From: Arthrinium phaeospermum
Taxonomy: Eukaryota; Ascomycota; Sordariomycetes; Amphisphaeriales; Apiosporaceae
Assembly (NCBI GenBank): GCA_006503535.1
Contig: QYRS01000005.1
Coordinates: 62,001 to 126,000 of the forward strand
Reading direction: 5' to 3'
Length of the DNA: 64,000 nt
Below are positions 23,326 through 34,749 of this stretch, piece after piece. Under the pieces are notes generated by a model. It was not told the DNA's origin. It saw nothing but the letters and a program-made list of their open reading frames with translations, and searched no databases. A program made the translations under genes and the position numbers. The stretch's first letter is position 1; every line of letters begins with the position of its first letter.

Positions 23326-24036
23326 GGTAGGCGATGAGATGATTATTCTCGTGCTGAATTATATGGGAATTGAGTAGACACTGAGACTCGTTGCTCTATC
23401 TTGAAATTCCCAAAGATCTGGTGTTGACTGTCTTCACTGTTCCGTTTGTAAGTTAGGTAAGTTAGCTGCAGGCAGCTGCGGGCCACGCCAAACCTCGACT
23501 CACCAACGTTTGCGAGGCAACCGAGATATGAGAAACCCCTAATGGTTGGCCCTACTTGAGATCTTGAGGCAGAGGTGCTTTACCAGGTAGGTATGCTTTT
23601 ATTCTCAATCGAGTGGTTCATCAGCGACGGTCCTCTGACTCTTGGCCACTCATGCAAGTCTCAGTGATATCAATTGGTGGGTGCGGGTGTGTGGGGGGAC
23701 GACTATGTACTGACTTGAGCTCCGACCTGGCTAGAGGTGTTATGTGGGGACAGAGCCGTCCGCCGAACTAGGTGCTAGGTAAATTCATGAAGTTTTATGT
23801 ACATCAATACCTGTAGCCGGCAGCTAAAGAAGCCTGCCTGTCTTCAATCTTCAGTACCTACCTAATCAACCTACCATTGATCTTCGACTATAATCCTTCA
23901 GCCCGTCCAACCCTCAGGCCCGATTCTCGATACGAACTCCAGTCGTCAAGAAAGAATACACCACCGTCATTCCCAGCAACACAAGCAGTCCGATTTGGTG
24001 ACGCGCGCGACGACGCGGCGAATTCATCCAGCCAAC
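23326..24036. promoter_or_regulatory. Divergent promoter region NAS6 / PRP46
   Basis: 711 bases separate two start codons that point away from each other. I see no open frame that looks coding and no motif I can name with confidence. Confidence 0.5.
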
Positions 24037-25502
24037 ATGGAGGTCGCAGCACAGCCCGACCTCAAGGCGCTGGTGCACAACAACGCGCGACAATCAAAAT
24101 CGCTCTTTGCCGACGCCGAGGGGGGCTTGTCGAGGAAGCGCCAAAGGTTGAGCACCGATACCGAGCTCGAGAAGACGGCCCTGTCCGTCCGCTTGAACGC
24201 CGAATATGCACACGTGCGCGAGCTGCCCCCGGCCCTGGCGCAGAAGCAGGCCAACGCCCTGAGCGCGGCGCGTAACAAGAAGAAGGGCAAGGGCGCCGCT
24301 GCCCCGGCCGAGAGTGGTGCCGCCGCCGGCGAGGAACAGAAGACGATGAAGCTGATCGAAGGGATCGAGGAGAAGAAGGCCGTCGGGGTGGGCCCAGCTC
24401 GGCCATGAACTCGACCGCCCTCGTGCAGAGGACCAAATCCACGCCGTTCGCGCAGACGGCGAGGGGGGACAACAACCCAACCACATCCCTGAGCGTCGCT
24501 CGAGCCCAGGCGCATATGGTCAAGCCCGACTGGCACCCGCCATGGAAGCTGATGAGAGTCATATCCGGACACTTGGGCTGGGTGAGGAGCTTGGCGGTGG
24601 AACCGGGCAACCAGTGGTTCGCCAGTGGTGCCGGCGACCGGACCATCAAGATCTGGGACTTGGCTTCGGGCAATCTGAAACTGACCCTCACCGGCCATAT
24701 CTCGACGGTCCGTGGGCTGGCTGTCTCGCCCCGGCATCCTTACCTCTTCTCGTGCGGTGAAGACAAGATGGTCAAGTGCTGGGATTTGGAAACGAACAAG
24801 GTCATCCGGCATTATCACGGCCATCTGAGCGGTGTCTACACGCTCGCGCTACACCCGACACTGGATGTCCTGGTTACGGGTGGAAGAGACGGTGTGGCTC
24901 GAGTCTGGGATATGCGGACCAGGAGTAACATCCACGTGCTCGGAGGCCACAAGGGCACCGTGGCGGACCTGAAGTGCCAGGCCGCCGACCCGCAAGTCAT
25001 TACCGGCTCGCTCGACTCGACGGTGCGGCTGTGGGACCTGGCGGCCGGCAAGTCGATGGGCGTCCTCACGCACCACAAAAAGGGCGTCCGCGCCCTGGCT
25101 CTGCACCCGTCCGAGTTCACCTTCGCGACGGGCAGCACGGGCTCCATCAAGCAGTGGAAGTGCCCCGAGGGCGCCTTCATGCAGAACTTCGAGGGCCACA
25201 ACTCCATCATCAACAGCCTGGCCTGCAACGAGGACGTGCTCTTCTCGGGCGGCGACAACGGCTCCATGAGCTTCTGGGACTGGAAGACGGGCCACCGCTT
25301 CCAGTCGCTCGACTCCATCGCCCAGCCGGGCTCCCTCGACGCCGAGGCCGGCATCATGAGCTCCACCTTTGACGCCACCGGCATGCGCCTCATCGTCGGC
25401 GAGGCCGACAAGACCATCAAGATCTGGAAGCAGGACGAGAAGGCTACGGAAGAGACTCATCCCCTGGAGTGGAAGCCGACTTTGGGCCAAAGGAAGTTTT
25501 AA
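24037..25502 (+). CDS. PRP46: Pre-mRNA-splicing factor PRP46 (PLRG1/PRL1), WD40
   Basis: Prp46/PLRG1 is a WD40 subunit of the Prp19-associated (NTC) complex, needed for activation of the spliceosome. The N-terminal part starts [20 protein letters not shown] and includes [21 protein letters not shown]. The frame then breaks near 24385-24398, a G/C-rich spot where one base seems lost. It continues [15 protein letters not shown] and enters seven WD repeats, among them [35 protein letters not shown] and [20 protein letters not shown]. It ends [11 protein letters not shown]. An in-frame ATG at 23995 is a possible alternative start. No intron is evident. Family assignment is firm; the single frame break is likely a sequence error. 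Confidence 0.93.
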
Positions 25503-25710
25503 GAGCTGGGACAGGGCATTACTGGCAGCGACGTTTGTATAATTACATAGACAAGAAGAATGCTTTGGGATATGGCAAGCAATCACAAGGGAGACAGTTG
25601 CCACCAAAAAGACCACGGATGGATGGTCAGTTATAAAATGCAAGAGTTCATACAGCGATTGATTGGGTGGGTTCCTTATTAGCATTCATGTAATTCTTTT
25701 CTACGCAGGA

Positions 25711-27963
25711 TTAAAACACTATACCCAAAGCTCTGATCTCGGGGTCGTCGCGGAATGCCAGCTTGATCTCCTCGTCGCCCACAGCCAGGCGTATCTTGCT
25801 GGGCCGTTCCGGTAGCTGCCCCTCCAATATCACGACACCGGCCCCCGTGAGATCTATCGTAGCGGCACTGATGCCTGCTGGTCGCACCATGCCCTTGAGG
25901 TCCTGCTTGCGCCGTGCTGCTGATATGCCGTCCGCCCGGGAGTCGGGGTCGCCTTGCCGTCCCGTGGTGAGCAGACGTACGCGTCGGCTCGTCGAGTCCA
26001 GTACCAGCGCTTTCTTTAGTTCTTCTTGGACATCGCCAAACGTAGTATCCGGCAAGCCGGTCCGCTGGTTCCGCACGAGCAGCGCAGCGAGGACCAGCTT
26101 GGAGGCGTACGGCAGGGCGCGGAGATACTGTTGCATGGGACTCGTGGTCGCTTCGTTGATGGCGCGCTTGACGGTTGCAATGGTGACCCGGCCGGCCTTG
26201 GCGTTGGGTGTCTTCTTCTTTTCGGGCTCGCCGTTCTTCTCCCTCTCCTTGGCCCGCTTACTGGGAGTGCCCGGCTCCCCAGTGTCGCCGCCAGGAAGGC
26301 TCTTGGCCTCGGTCTCGGCGATTTCGACGGCACGCCGGCAGATGTCGAGCGCGCGGCGGGCGTCGCCGCTCACGGCCGCGACCTTGCGGCTGGCGAACTG
26401 GACAGCGTCGGGCTCGACGATGTTGCCGGGCACGCCCTCGAGGCGGGACTGGATGATCTTCATGAGCTGCTCGTGGTTGTAGCCGGGGAACGTGATGCGC
26501 GTCAGGCCCAGACGACTGCTGATCTTGTTGCTGAGCGTGCGCTCGGGCAAGTCCATGGTGTTGGCGACGGCGAGCACGATGAGGCGCGAGTGCCGCAGGC
26601 CCGGCCAGTTGAAAAAGTTGTACATGACGCTCTGGTTCTTGGTCACGAGCTGGTCGAGCTCGTCCATGAGCACGACGCAGGGCACGCGGCGCGGGCTCGG
26701 GTTGTTGAACTCGCGCTCCAGCAGGTCCAGGGCCTGGCTCGGGCTCACGCGCTGGCCGCGCAACGCCTCCCAGAGGAGGGAATAGGACTGGTGCGGGTCC
26801 GTTATCTTCATGCCGTTGATCTCGACGAAAATGAAGTCGTCCAGCTCATCGGACCGCACGGACTCGTCCAACCGGGACACCACTTCGCGCACCGTGGCGG
26901 TTTTTCCGGTGCCAGGCGTACCAGAGATGTAGATGCAGGCGCCAGATCCGTCGGTAATGGCAGCTTCGAGATGAGAGTAGACCATAGAGAACTCGGATTC
27001 TCGACATGGGAGACTGGTGGGCACGGATGCGACGTGAAGCTGTGCTCGCGCGAGCTGGAAGGGGGATGACTGATGATGGGCCGGAGATAGAATCCGAGTG
27101 CCAAGGGGTGTGAACTCCAAGGCCTTCTTAATGACAAGTTTACGATTCGACGGCGTCACCACCTTTGTCGTCTTTTGCTTCTTCCTCGGCGTGGCCGTCA
27201 GGCTCCGGGGCTTGTCGTCCATCCATTTCTCGTCATCGTCATGGGCGTCATGCTCTGCGACATATGCCGGCTCCTCAATGACCTTCTTCTGCCGCCTCCG
27301 CGTTGCTTTAGTCTTGGACTCGACAAAATCCAACAGCTTGGGGAGGTCATCTTCCCCTTGGTACATGTCCTCCCAGGTGAACTCCTCCGTATAGCTTGTC
27401 GTCCTCGTGTTGCATCCTCTGCGGCAGACGAACGTCTTGTTGTACCCAGAAGAACTGCGTGGTATTTTACCGCTGGGGTATTTCTCTGTGAACTTCCGCT
27501 GCGACATGATAATTGCCTTTCCGTTTATAGAGGCGAGAGGGTTCACGTCTGACCAAGGCGTGATGTAGAGCTCGTTCCATAGGGAGTCCGTCCGCTTCTT
27601 GTCCCGATTCCGGATTTCCTTCTCGGTCGAGAACCACAGGAAAGTGGCCGCCTTGTCGCCGTCTTCATCTTCTTCCACGAATTCGCTAATGATGCCGACC
27701 CATGCTTCGTTCGAGGACCCTTCGGCTTTCAGCAAAACGCAGTCGCCAATGCCGCATTCGAAAGTTCCCATGCGCGCCCCGACTATCTTGCCCGAGAGGT
27801 CGTCCCGCTTCCGTTTTCGCGCGGACTCAGCCCTGTCAGAGCTCTGTTGCGTCTCGCCTGCTGATTCGTATATCCATTCCCACGGGTAATCATCGACCCC
27901 CAGTTCGTCGTCCGAGTCATCTCTTGCGACCCCTAGGCGGGAGGCAGGTTTTTGACGTGACAT
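25711..27963 (-). CDS. ORC1: Origin recognition complex subunit 1 (BAH + AAA+ ATPase)
   Basis: Orc1 binds and hydrolyses ATP in the complex that marks replication origins and loads the MCM helicase. One uninterrupted frame of about 750 residues holds a BAH domain (about residues 60-200, ECGIGDCVLLKAEG, FLWFSTEKEIRNR), a basic linker, and the AAA+ module. Walker A is GTPGTGKT (about residue 350), Walker B is VVLMDELDQL (about 433), sensor-1 region VLAVANTMDLPER. A winged-helix domain forms the C-terminus. I prefer the ATG at 27961-27963 (MSRQKPASRLG); an in-frame ATG at 27991-27993 would add ten residues. The coding region is intact in over 2 kb, in contrast to the frame-broken genes elsewhere. 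It faces PRP46 tail to tail with only 208 bases between. Confidence 0.95.
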   Translation of the reverse strand: MSRQKPASRLGVARDDSDDELGVDDYPWEWIYESAGETQQSSDRAESARKRKRDDLSGKIVGARMGTFECGIGDCVLLKAEGSSNEAWVGIISEFVEEDEDGDKAATFLWFSTEKEIRNRDKKRTDSLWNELYITPWSDVNPLASINGKAIIMSQRKFTEKYPSGKIPRSSSGYNKTFVCRRGCNTRTTSYTEEFTWEDMYQGEDDLPKLLDFVESKTKATRRRQKKVIEEPAYVAEHDAHDDDEKWMDDKPRSLTATPRKKQKTTKVVTPSNRKLVIKKALEFTPLGTRILSPAHHQSSPFQLARAQLHVASVPTSLPCRESEFSMVYSHLEAAITDGSGACIYISGTPGTGKTATVREVVSRLDESVRSDELDDFIFVEINGMKITDPHQSYSLLWEALRGQRVSPSQALDLLEREFNNPSPRRVPCVVLMDELDQLVTKNQSVMYNFFNWPGLRHSRLIVLAVANTMDLPERTLSNKISSRLGLTRITFPGYNHEQLMKIIQSRLEGVPGNIVEPDAVQFASRKVAAVSGDARRALDICRRAVEIAETEAKSLPGGDTGEPGTPSKRAKEREKNGEPEKKKTPNAKAGRVTIATVKRAINEATTSPMQQYLRALPYASKLVLAALLVRNQRTGLPDTTFGDVQEELKKALVLDSTSRRVRLLTTGRQGDPDSRADGISAARRKQDLKGMVRPAGISAATIDLTGAGVVILEGQLPERPSKIRLAVGDEEIKLAFRDDPEIRALGIVF

Positions 27964-28496
27964 TTTCTGATAATGGCGGGCGAGAACCGGCAATAACTTG
28001 GCGCAATTCGGTATCAGTTGGATAATTGATCAAGTATTGTCGGACTCGAGGTGTTATGTCGCCAATTGCGTCTCGGATTTCGTTGTTGGGTGTCTGCGGT
28101 TTGGTTTCAAATTACTGCTGCGCGGGTTAAGCTTGGGCAAGCAGCGCGTTAGGGGGTTGTATTTCGCGCCGTAAGCGTCGAGTCGGATCGCGACAGCACG
28201 TGATAGCCGTTAATCGGTTTTTGTTTCAGCGCTGTCGAGCGCTATAGTGACGCCATAGGGTGCTGGAATGCGTCCCGAATTAGTGGACTCCATCGTAGCT
28301 GCTCGCCTAATAACCCATGTCAGTTTAACGGGTGGTCAATCGGATTCTCTACCACCCTTGCATCGCAAAGCTGGGCTTTACATGTACAATTACCGAATAC
28401 GCTGTCGCATTCTCTCACTTAGGTATCGGTGATTAGAGACTGGATGGCGCCGGAGCTTTACTTCTTCTCCTCCTGACAATGTGAGAAGATCGCAAG
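27964..28496. promoter_or_regulatory. Divergent promoter region ORC1 / membrane protein gene
   Basis: 533 bases between two divergent start codons. No other gene and no recognised factor site. Confidence 0.5.
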
Positions 28497-29540
28497 ATGA
28501 GCTTCCTCTCATTCGTTCGCGATGAGCGCCTGGTCTTCGCCGGGCTGGGCGTCGCTGCCGTCAGTGTCGTCGGCATGATGCACCTGATCCTCGAGTACTA
28601 TCGCGACGAAACCGAAATCAAACCGCAGCAGCCCAAAACGCAATACATTACACAGGAGACCGAAGATGCGCTCAAAATCGACACACTCAACTCGCTCATC
28701 ACGCACTACAACTTCTCCATCCGAGATACCGCTGTCAAGATCGCGGCCGGCCGTGCGGTTAATGACCCGGCCATTGTCGACCAGCTGCTCTGGGGCATCA
28801 CGAGGGAAGACTACGAGGAGCGCATGAAGTCCCTCCGGGCCATTACCTTTGCAGTCGAGGAAAAGGACGTGCTGCTTGACCCGCTCAGCATCTTGGACAC
28901 CCCGAAGGCCTACTCCGCGCTGGTTCGGTGTCTCGAGCTGGGCCTCGACCTCCCCGGCCGCAGCCAGGATAAGCTGGACGACCCCCTCTACGACGAATAC
29001 TATCTGCGCGACATTGGCGAGCGCCGATGCATCCTTCTGCTGCACGACCTGCTGCACAAGCACGGGGTGGAGAAGCTGGTCAAGGCCAAGTTCATTGAGA
29101 AGTGGCTGGTGCGACAGAACTGGGGCGAGACGGAGGAGGAGCGTATGAGCAACTTCGCCAACTACATGAAATTCCGGAAGAACAGGATCGCCGACATCTG
29201 CCACCGCCTCAAGCTGGCTCGTATCGGCCGGCGGGCGCTGCGCGATGCGAAGCTGATTGGCCGCGACTCGGGCGGCCGCCTGCGCCCGCAGGACCGCGCC
29301 TCGGGGAATCGGATTAAGGTCATCCTGGAGATCAGCATGTCCAACGAGGATGAAAACGGGGAGATTCAGCAGGAGAATTTCCAGACCGAATTCATGCCCC
29401 GGGTCCTGGAGCAGAGCGCCGAGGAGCAGCGGCGGAGACGGCGCCACCGCGAGGCTATAGTGCTCAATGACGGCACTCATTCTTTGGAGAGGTCAGACAT
29501 CATTCAGAGAGAGCATGCAGAGCATGATGGCCTGCCCTAG
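28497..29540 (+). CDS. Single-pass membrane-anchored protein with helical repeat-like region, function unknown
   Basis: An intronless frame of 347 residues. Residues about 12-33 (FAGLGVAAVSVVGMMHLILEY) form one N-terminal membrane anchor. A helical region follows that begins LDTLNSLITHYNFSIRDTAVKI and reads like ARM/HEAT-type repeats. A conserved-looking block is YDEYYLRDIGERRCILLLHDLL and a basic, Glu/Arg-rich tail closes the protein. I do not recognise a named family; the pattern suggests a protein anchored in ER or mitochondrial outer membrane with the bulk in the cytosol. It has high GC in third positions like its neighbours and no frame break, so it is a real gene. Confidence 0.8.
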   Translation: MSFLSFVRDERLVFAGLGVAAVSVVGMMHLILEYYRDETEIKPQQPKTQYITQETEDALKIDTLNSLITHYNFSIRDTAVKIAAGRAVNDPAIVDQLLWGITREDYEERMKSLRAITFAVEEKDVLLDPLSILDTPKAYSALVRCLELGLDLPGRSQDKLDDPLYDEYYLRDIGERRCILLLHDLLHKHGVEKLVKAKFIEKWLVRQNWGETEEERMSNFANYMKFRKNRIADICHRLKLARIGRRALRDAKLIGRDSGGRLRPQDRASGNRIKVILEISMSNEDENGEIQQENFQTEFMPRVLEQSAEEQRRRRRHREAIVLNDGTHSLERSDIIQREHAEHDGLP

Positions 29541-30079
29541 CCCAGTTATTTGCCATCCCGGCAGGGATGGGTTACACTCGCCCATCAAAAGCATGTATTC
29601 TATATTCTTAATCGTAATGATGGACCATTGGTAAAGCAAAGAAGCAATACCTTCTTTGCTGGATTGTACAATAAAACACCAGGCACCAAGCGATCATAAC
29701 ATGATGTTAATTTGGCAGGCAACAGTCTCGCACGTGAAATGAGAAAGTAATTCGTTGCTGTGTTGACCTTTAACAGCTTGGGAGCTACATACCTACAACT
29801 TGGACTCGACATGGATAAAGCTCTCCCTACCTATGCCCCGCCCCCACTTCGAGTAAACCGGAGTAGCAATCGAAACACCGTCAAATAATCTCCAAAATTT
29901 GTATACTCGTGGGCTCTTTCTGGCTGTTGCGACAACTTCATATCCTCGTTTCTTTCGAACGTCGCCGATACAGCAACCAGACGATATTCCCTTGTAGTTT
30001 GGCTCCGACTTCGCACGCGCAAAACCCAGAACCCCGACCACAGGCACAGGCACAGCAAGGTACACAGTCAACCAGAAAG
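29541..30079. other. Intergenic region
   Basis: 3' flank of the membrane-protein gene and promoter and leader of prefoldin subunit 5. Nothing else is seen. Confidence 0.6.
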
Positions 30080-30918
30080 ATGTCGGGCCAAGCAGGTGGA
30101 GGAGAACAAGGTTCGTGCCGCTCTGCTGTTTATCGCGATTCCCGTGGGCTACTTAGGACGGCAGAGGGAACTAATACTGGCGGCCGACAGTCAACCTGGA
30201 CACGCTGAGCGTGCAGCAGCTCAGCCAGGTCAAGAAGCAACTCGACGAAGAACTCGAGCACCTCACCACTTCCTTCACGCAGCTCCACGCCGCCCAGTCC
30301 AAATTCCGCGATTGCCTGCGGTGTGTACAGCAACCAGACGGAAAGTCCGCCCTCCAAGGTACGCCTCCATAATCGCTCCGAAATTTCTACTACAGCTCCC
30401 CTCCCGCGCTCCGTAAAGATTCTTTCCATGGAAGAGAATTGCGTTCGTTGAGGGAAAGGGGCGGGAGCTTTCCTCCAACTCGGGGGCTCGCTGCTGGGAG
30501 GCAAACGACAAGAAACATGTTAGCTGATGGACAAACGTGTGAGAGCAGAGGGCAAGCAGGTGCTGGTACCCCTTACCAACTCCCTGTACGTGAAGGGATC
30601 GCTCGCGAGCGCATCGCACGTCATTGTCGATGTGGGCACCGGTTTCTACGTTGAGAAGGACATCAAGTCAGCGGCACAATTCTACGAGGACAAGACGACT
30701 GAGATCGGCGCCAACGTCAAGGACCTCGACTCCATCATCCAGGGCAAGACCAATAACGTCCGGGTCATCGAAGAGGGTAGGACGCAAACTAATCCTAGTT
30801 TTCTCATTACGACTCGTTCAATCACTACAAAGAGCATACTAACTCTTCGCGTTTCCTTATTCTAGTATTGCGACAGAAGATGGCTGCCGCACCGCAACAG
30901 CAGGCGCCACAGGCGTAG
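30080..30918 (+). CDS. GIM5: Prefoldin subunit 5 (Gim5)
   Basis: An alpha-type prefoldin subunit that, with the beta-type subunits such as subunit 1 at 14.8 kb, forms the jellyfish-shaped hexamer for actin and tubulin folding. Four exons: 30080-30110, 30191-30358, 30549-30776, 30866-30918, giving 159 residues without a frame break. The start is MSGQAGGGEQVNLDTLSVQQ, then a coiled-coil helix (QLSQVKKQLDEELEHLTTSF), the beta-hairpin core GKQVLVPLTNSLYVKG and VDVGTGFYVEKD, and the second helix ending VLRQKMAAAPQQQ. The acceptor of the second intron (30548) was chosen because it restores EGKQVLVP in frame; TAG at 30526-30528 region would be an alternative acceptor. Confidence 0.92.
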
Positions 30919-31273
30919 TGTTACAATGTAAAGGTTTCGTCTCATACGTCAGGCTTAGAGCCGGTCTAAGCACTCGACCACATCATATCATACAATCCCA
31001 AATCTGATGGATTCGGATGGGATGTCGTTGTGTCGTAGTGACCACAACAAGTAGTGTCAGGCCAGTTGCGACAGCAACCAGTACGATTTCTCCTACCACT
31101 GAGAAAATGTGACGTGGACAGATGTACTCCGTCGAGGCATATGGTGTACAGTGAAAGAATTGTCTTCGGCGTGCAAGTGTGCGTGTCGTATACCGAGACA
31201 TGGGTCAAACAAACCGCAGGGTTCAGCCGGGGAGGTGAGGTACCAGGTAGGACTGGAATGCCTTGGGTATCGC
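30919..31273. other. Region between convergent genes
   Basis: 3' flanks of prefoldin subunit 5 and of the five-exon unknown gene. No gene is seen. Confidence 0.6.
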
Positions 31274-33386
31274 TTAGGCCACCACCAGGATCTTGTGGAT
31301 TTCATTGATCATGTGCAGAAGAGCCTCGACTCTTCTGTTGCCAGTGGCCGCATCTTGGCCCGGGTTATTCGGTAGCAAATGTTCAAGCTCAGATCCCCAG
31401 CCACGCCCGGATCCAGTGAAATCTGTTGCTCTGTTACCGTTGTAATCTCCCCAGTGCTCGCCCTTGAGATTGATGGAGTAGGTGACTGAAGACGGCTCGT
31501 GACGCAGCGTCATGTCCCGCACGTTTTTCCACTCTCGCCGGATGATGAACTCCAGTATGTAGTTTGTAAGGCCATATCTGAAGCTGTAGACACTGCTGAT
31601 GGCTGTCTTCTGGATGTTGTTCATCAATATCTTGTTTGGCTCGTTCCCATCAAGGCTCAGCTTCACATGAGGAAACATGGCCAAATCAGGGTCTGAGTTC
31701 TTGGGGGTTGATGGAAGCGTGATTCGTGCAGCTGTCAGGTACGTCTTCAGAGATTGGTACGACTCTTTCAACTCTACCACCTCGTTCATGAGTTGAATCT
31801 TCCAGTCGAAGTTCCTGGATTAAAATCGAGTTAGCTGGCATTATCCGTCCAATCCAATGGTCGGTGGTCACATACCTGCCCAGGCAGAGTGTATTATAGC
31901 AGAACTCGGCGCTGTCTTCATCCTGTAAGGGGAAACACTGGAGTTTCTTCATACTGAAGACAGTCTCGTCGCCTTCACGAACCAATTGGGAAGTGAATCT
32001 GTGCTGGGCCGAGTACACATCAAAGGTGAATGTGGGCTTCATATCATCAAGGGAACGGGTGTTGACGCCAGGAGGCTCGAAAACACCATCTTCCCGCTTC
32101 AAAGCGTTTAGAATTCTGATGGTGTCGTGGGGTCCCCCGAGCCTGGCACTGCATCAGCAAAGCCCACTTCAACGAGATAAGTGCCATCTGGTGGTTCAAG
32201 ATGGGGAACTTACTGAGATACCAATTTACCCTGGCATCGGGACTGGCCCATTAGTTTCCGGAATCCCTCTATGTCGTACTTCTCTTTCGTCTTGGGATAG
32301 GTGGTGACGATATACCGGCCGAAGACAACCTTCAGGTTGTAGCCAGAGTTCAGGCTACCAACCCGCTTCAGAATCGTCGAGAGTTGCTGGCAGAAGTTGC
32401 CATAGTACGACGGATCCTCGTCAATGCGGTCGGTGGGCAGTGAATCCATGATATTCTCGCAAGGTCGAACAACGGGCCGGACTCCTACGTCCTTCGATTC
32501 CTGAGTTTTTGGATCCAGGAATACCTCAAACCCGGATAGGGGGCATGAGGAAGGCTCCACGAATGTGGCTCGGGTTGTGACCGTCTTGTCGGAAATGAAC
32601 TCATCGGTCAAGGTCCTCGCCATTTTTAGACGTTGAGCATTTATCTCCGCCGAGGGGTCCTGGATCCGGAGAAACTGCACATATTCGTTTCCGATGATCT
32701 CAAGTGTAGAATCAGTTTGGTCCAGTTCCTTGGCAACCCCCTCAAGAACGCCCTCGGCGAGCTCCGGGTCGTGGCAGATCAAATACCTCGACTAGGATTC
32801 ACACTTTAGTCAGGGCAGCGATGAAATTGCTGGATTGGATGGGTTACTCACTACCGTGATCTCGGACTGCTCCGGGTCTTCTTGATGCTGCAGACAACCT
32901 GTTCTATCATAGGCCCATTGCTTTTGGATGCAAGTGTCCCAGATGTCACCAACAGGCTGGCGACGGGGCGGCCTGTAAGGTGCTGGGCGCCGCGCGAGGC
33001 GAGTCTGAAGTAGCAAAGGCCTAGGCACTTCAGAGCCCGACGCTATGGACGGAACTGGAGAGGGCGGCTGGATTTGGATGGCTGAAGTGCCAGCATCTTG
33101 AGGGTGCTCAGCAACAGCTCCAGCTCTGAGGCCGTTTTCAGTTGGGGGGCCATTCTCGACACAACTGGGACTACACTCGATAGCAAGACCGGCTATGCCA
33201 TCCGGGCATGGTTCATCGAGAATCGACAGCTCGGCAATGAGAGAAACCCCGGCGCTGGAACCAGAAGCATCTTTGCGCGGGGACCGCTCATTGCTAATTC
33301 ATGGTCAGACTTTTGGCCATGGTGCCCAAGTGTAGGTATGTAGGATAAGCATTGGTCGACACTTACAAATCGATAAGATCGTCCAT
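31274..33386 (-). CDS. Five-exon protein of unknown function, 617 residues
   Basis: Exons 33367-33386, 32852-33293, 32214-32791, 31876-32148 and 31274-31814 join with consistent phases to 617 residues and no frame break. Introns are 73, 60, 65 and 61 bases with GT-AG ends. The start is MDDLIDFNERSPRKDASGSS. The first 150 residues are Ser/Pro-rich and probably disordered, ending in a basic patch (RLARRPAPYRPPRR). The rest is folded alpha/beta: ICHDPELAEGVLEGVAKELD, GYNLKVVFGRYIVTTYPK, PTFTFDVYSAQHRFTSQLV, and a C-terminal part ending in RVEALLHMINEIHKILVVA. I do not recognise a named family. The YNLKVVFGRY block followed by a beta-rich half is a useful handle for a profile search. Confidence 0.82.
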
Positions 33387-34749
33387 CGCGACTGGAGGAA
33401 CTCGTGTGCAAACCTTGGTGCGCGTTATGTCGGGCAAATGCTAGGTAGGTAGGTATTGATTTGAGGTCGATGGGGAGGGTTCGATGTGAAAACGAGAAGT
33501 GCTTGCTGTCATGGGAAGGTACCAAACAGCCCTTTATACGGTCGGTAGCTTCTCGACATAGACTGGTAAATCAATTTCCTGCTTTGCTCCTTCCAAGCGG
33601 ACAATTGCTTGCTGCGTTTGACCGCCAAACAATAAGGTGGGCAGATGCTGTTTACATTGATGTTGAGTACATGTGTTGATGTACAATACGTCAATCACTG
33701 AAAATACATACATATTGTTACCTACCTACGTTTTGCACACGCCCTACATTTTCCCCGAACCCTTTGTTCTTGGGGCACAAGTTAAAATATCAGGCCATAG
33801 TTATGAGTGAATTGCCAATTCTTAATGCTATAGAACTCATACAGTCCTATTGTGTTGTATGGGGGCTCTATGGTGATCCATCCATGCATTTTGCAGCACC
33901 AGCGAAATAATAATACAAACAAGATGGAAAAGAAGGGTGATATATTGAGGGTGTGAATCACCACGTACCTACTTATGTATGTCCCTACTAAGTACTTGCA
34001 CTGGTCTAGATACCGATTGATGTATTGGATATTGGGGCATTGTATCCTTCCTTGGCTAGGGGAGGACAAAGCCCCATTCATTCTTCCGATACCCTTCTTG
34101 ACTTACAGCTTGGGAGTGCCACAGGGCATGGCTACTGTTGATATCAGTCATGTCACGAAACAAAGGAGATTACGGCCATTAGGAAAAAGGCACGATGGAA
34201 CATCATTCTTGCTTTCGCCAGACACTCAGAAAACCATTCTCTACAAATCAAGACATGCCATCTCCTGACTGACACATGTACAAAAACACAACAGAACACA
34301 ACGTCATTGGCTCATATAGGCCAATTGCTGTGCAAACATCCTCTAGCAAGGAGTATTGGAATTTGCTTTGGAGCCAGTGTTAGGGTTTGGAATCTGCGTA
34401 TGCAATGGGATACTACAGGTACTATAATGTATATCGAACGCCCTGGAGTAGGATCTTAAACCCTTGCTCGACGAACGGCAAGATATATATGATGCAAAAA
34501 ATAATTCGAGACATCAGCTGATCGGTACGCATCAAGTTCACCGATTTCACGCAGTTGTGTCAAAGGTAAGTACTTCTCATGCTCTTTGTAGCAAGCGATT
34601 TTCGGTGCTTATTCACCCGTCACCTCAGTGTCCCACGAGGAAGAAGGAGTATTTGTTTTCGAGAAATTTCCATCATTGCCTCGAGACATCCGGTTCACTG
34701 CAAGAAGAGTAGATACTACCTAATGCGGAGACTCGATAGGTTACTCGCC
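33387..34749. other. Intergenic region
   Basis: Upstream of the unknown five-exon gene and downstream of the CENP-K gene. AT-richer than its surroundings; I see no gene. Confidence 0.55.

Noticed and set aside
26026..27069. Long plus-strand frame of 347 codons
   Set aside because: It is antisense to ORC1, whose BAH and AAA+ motifs are unmistakable; the frame is kept open by high GC.
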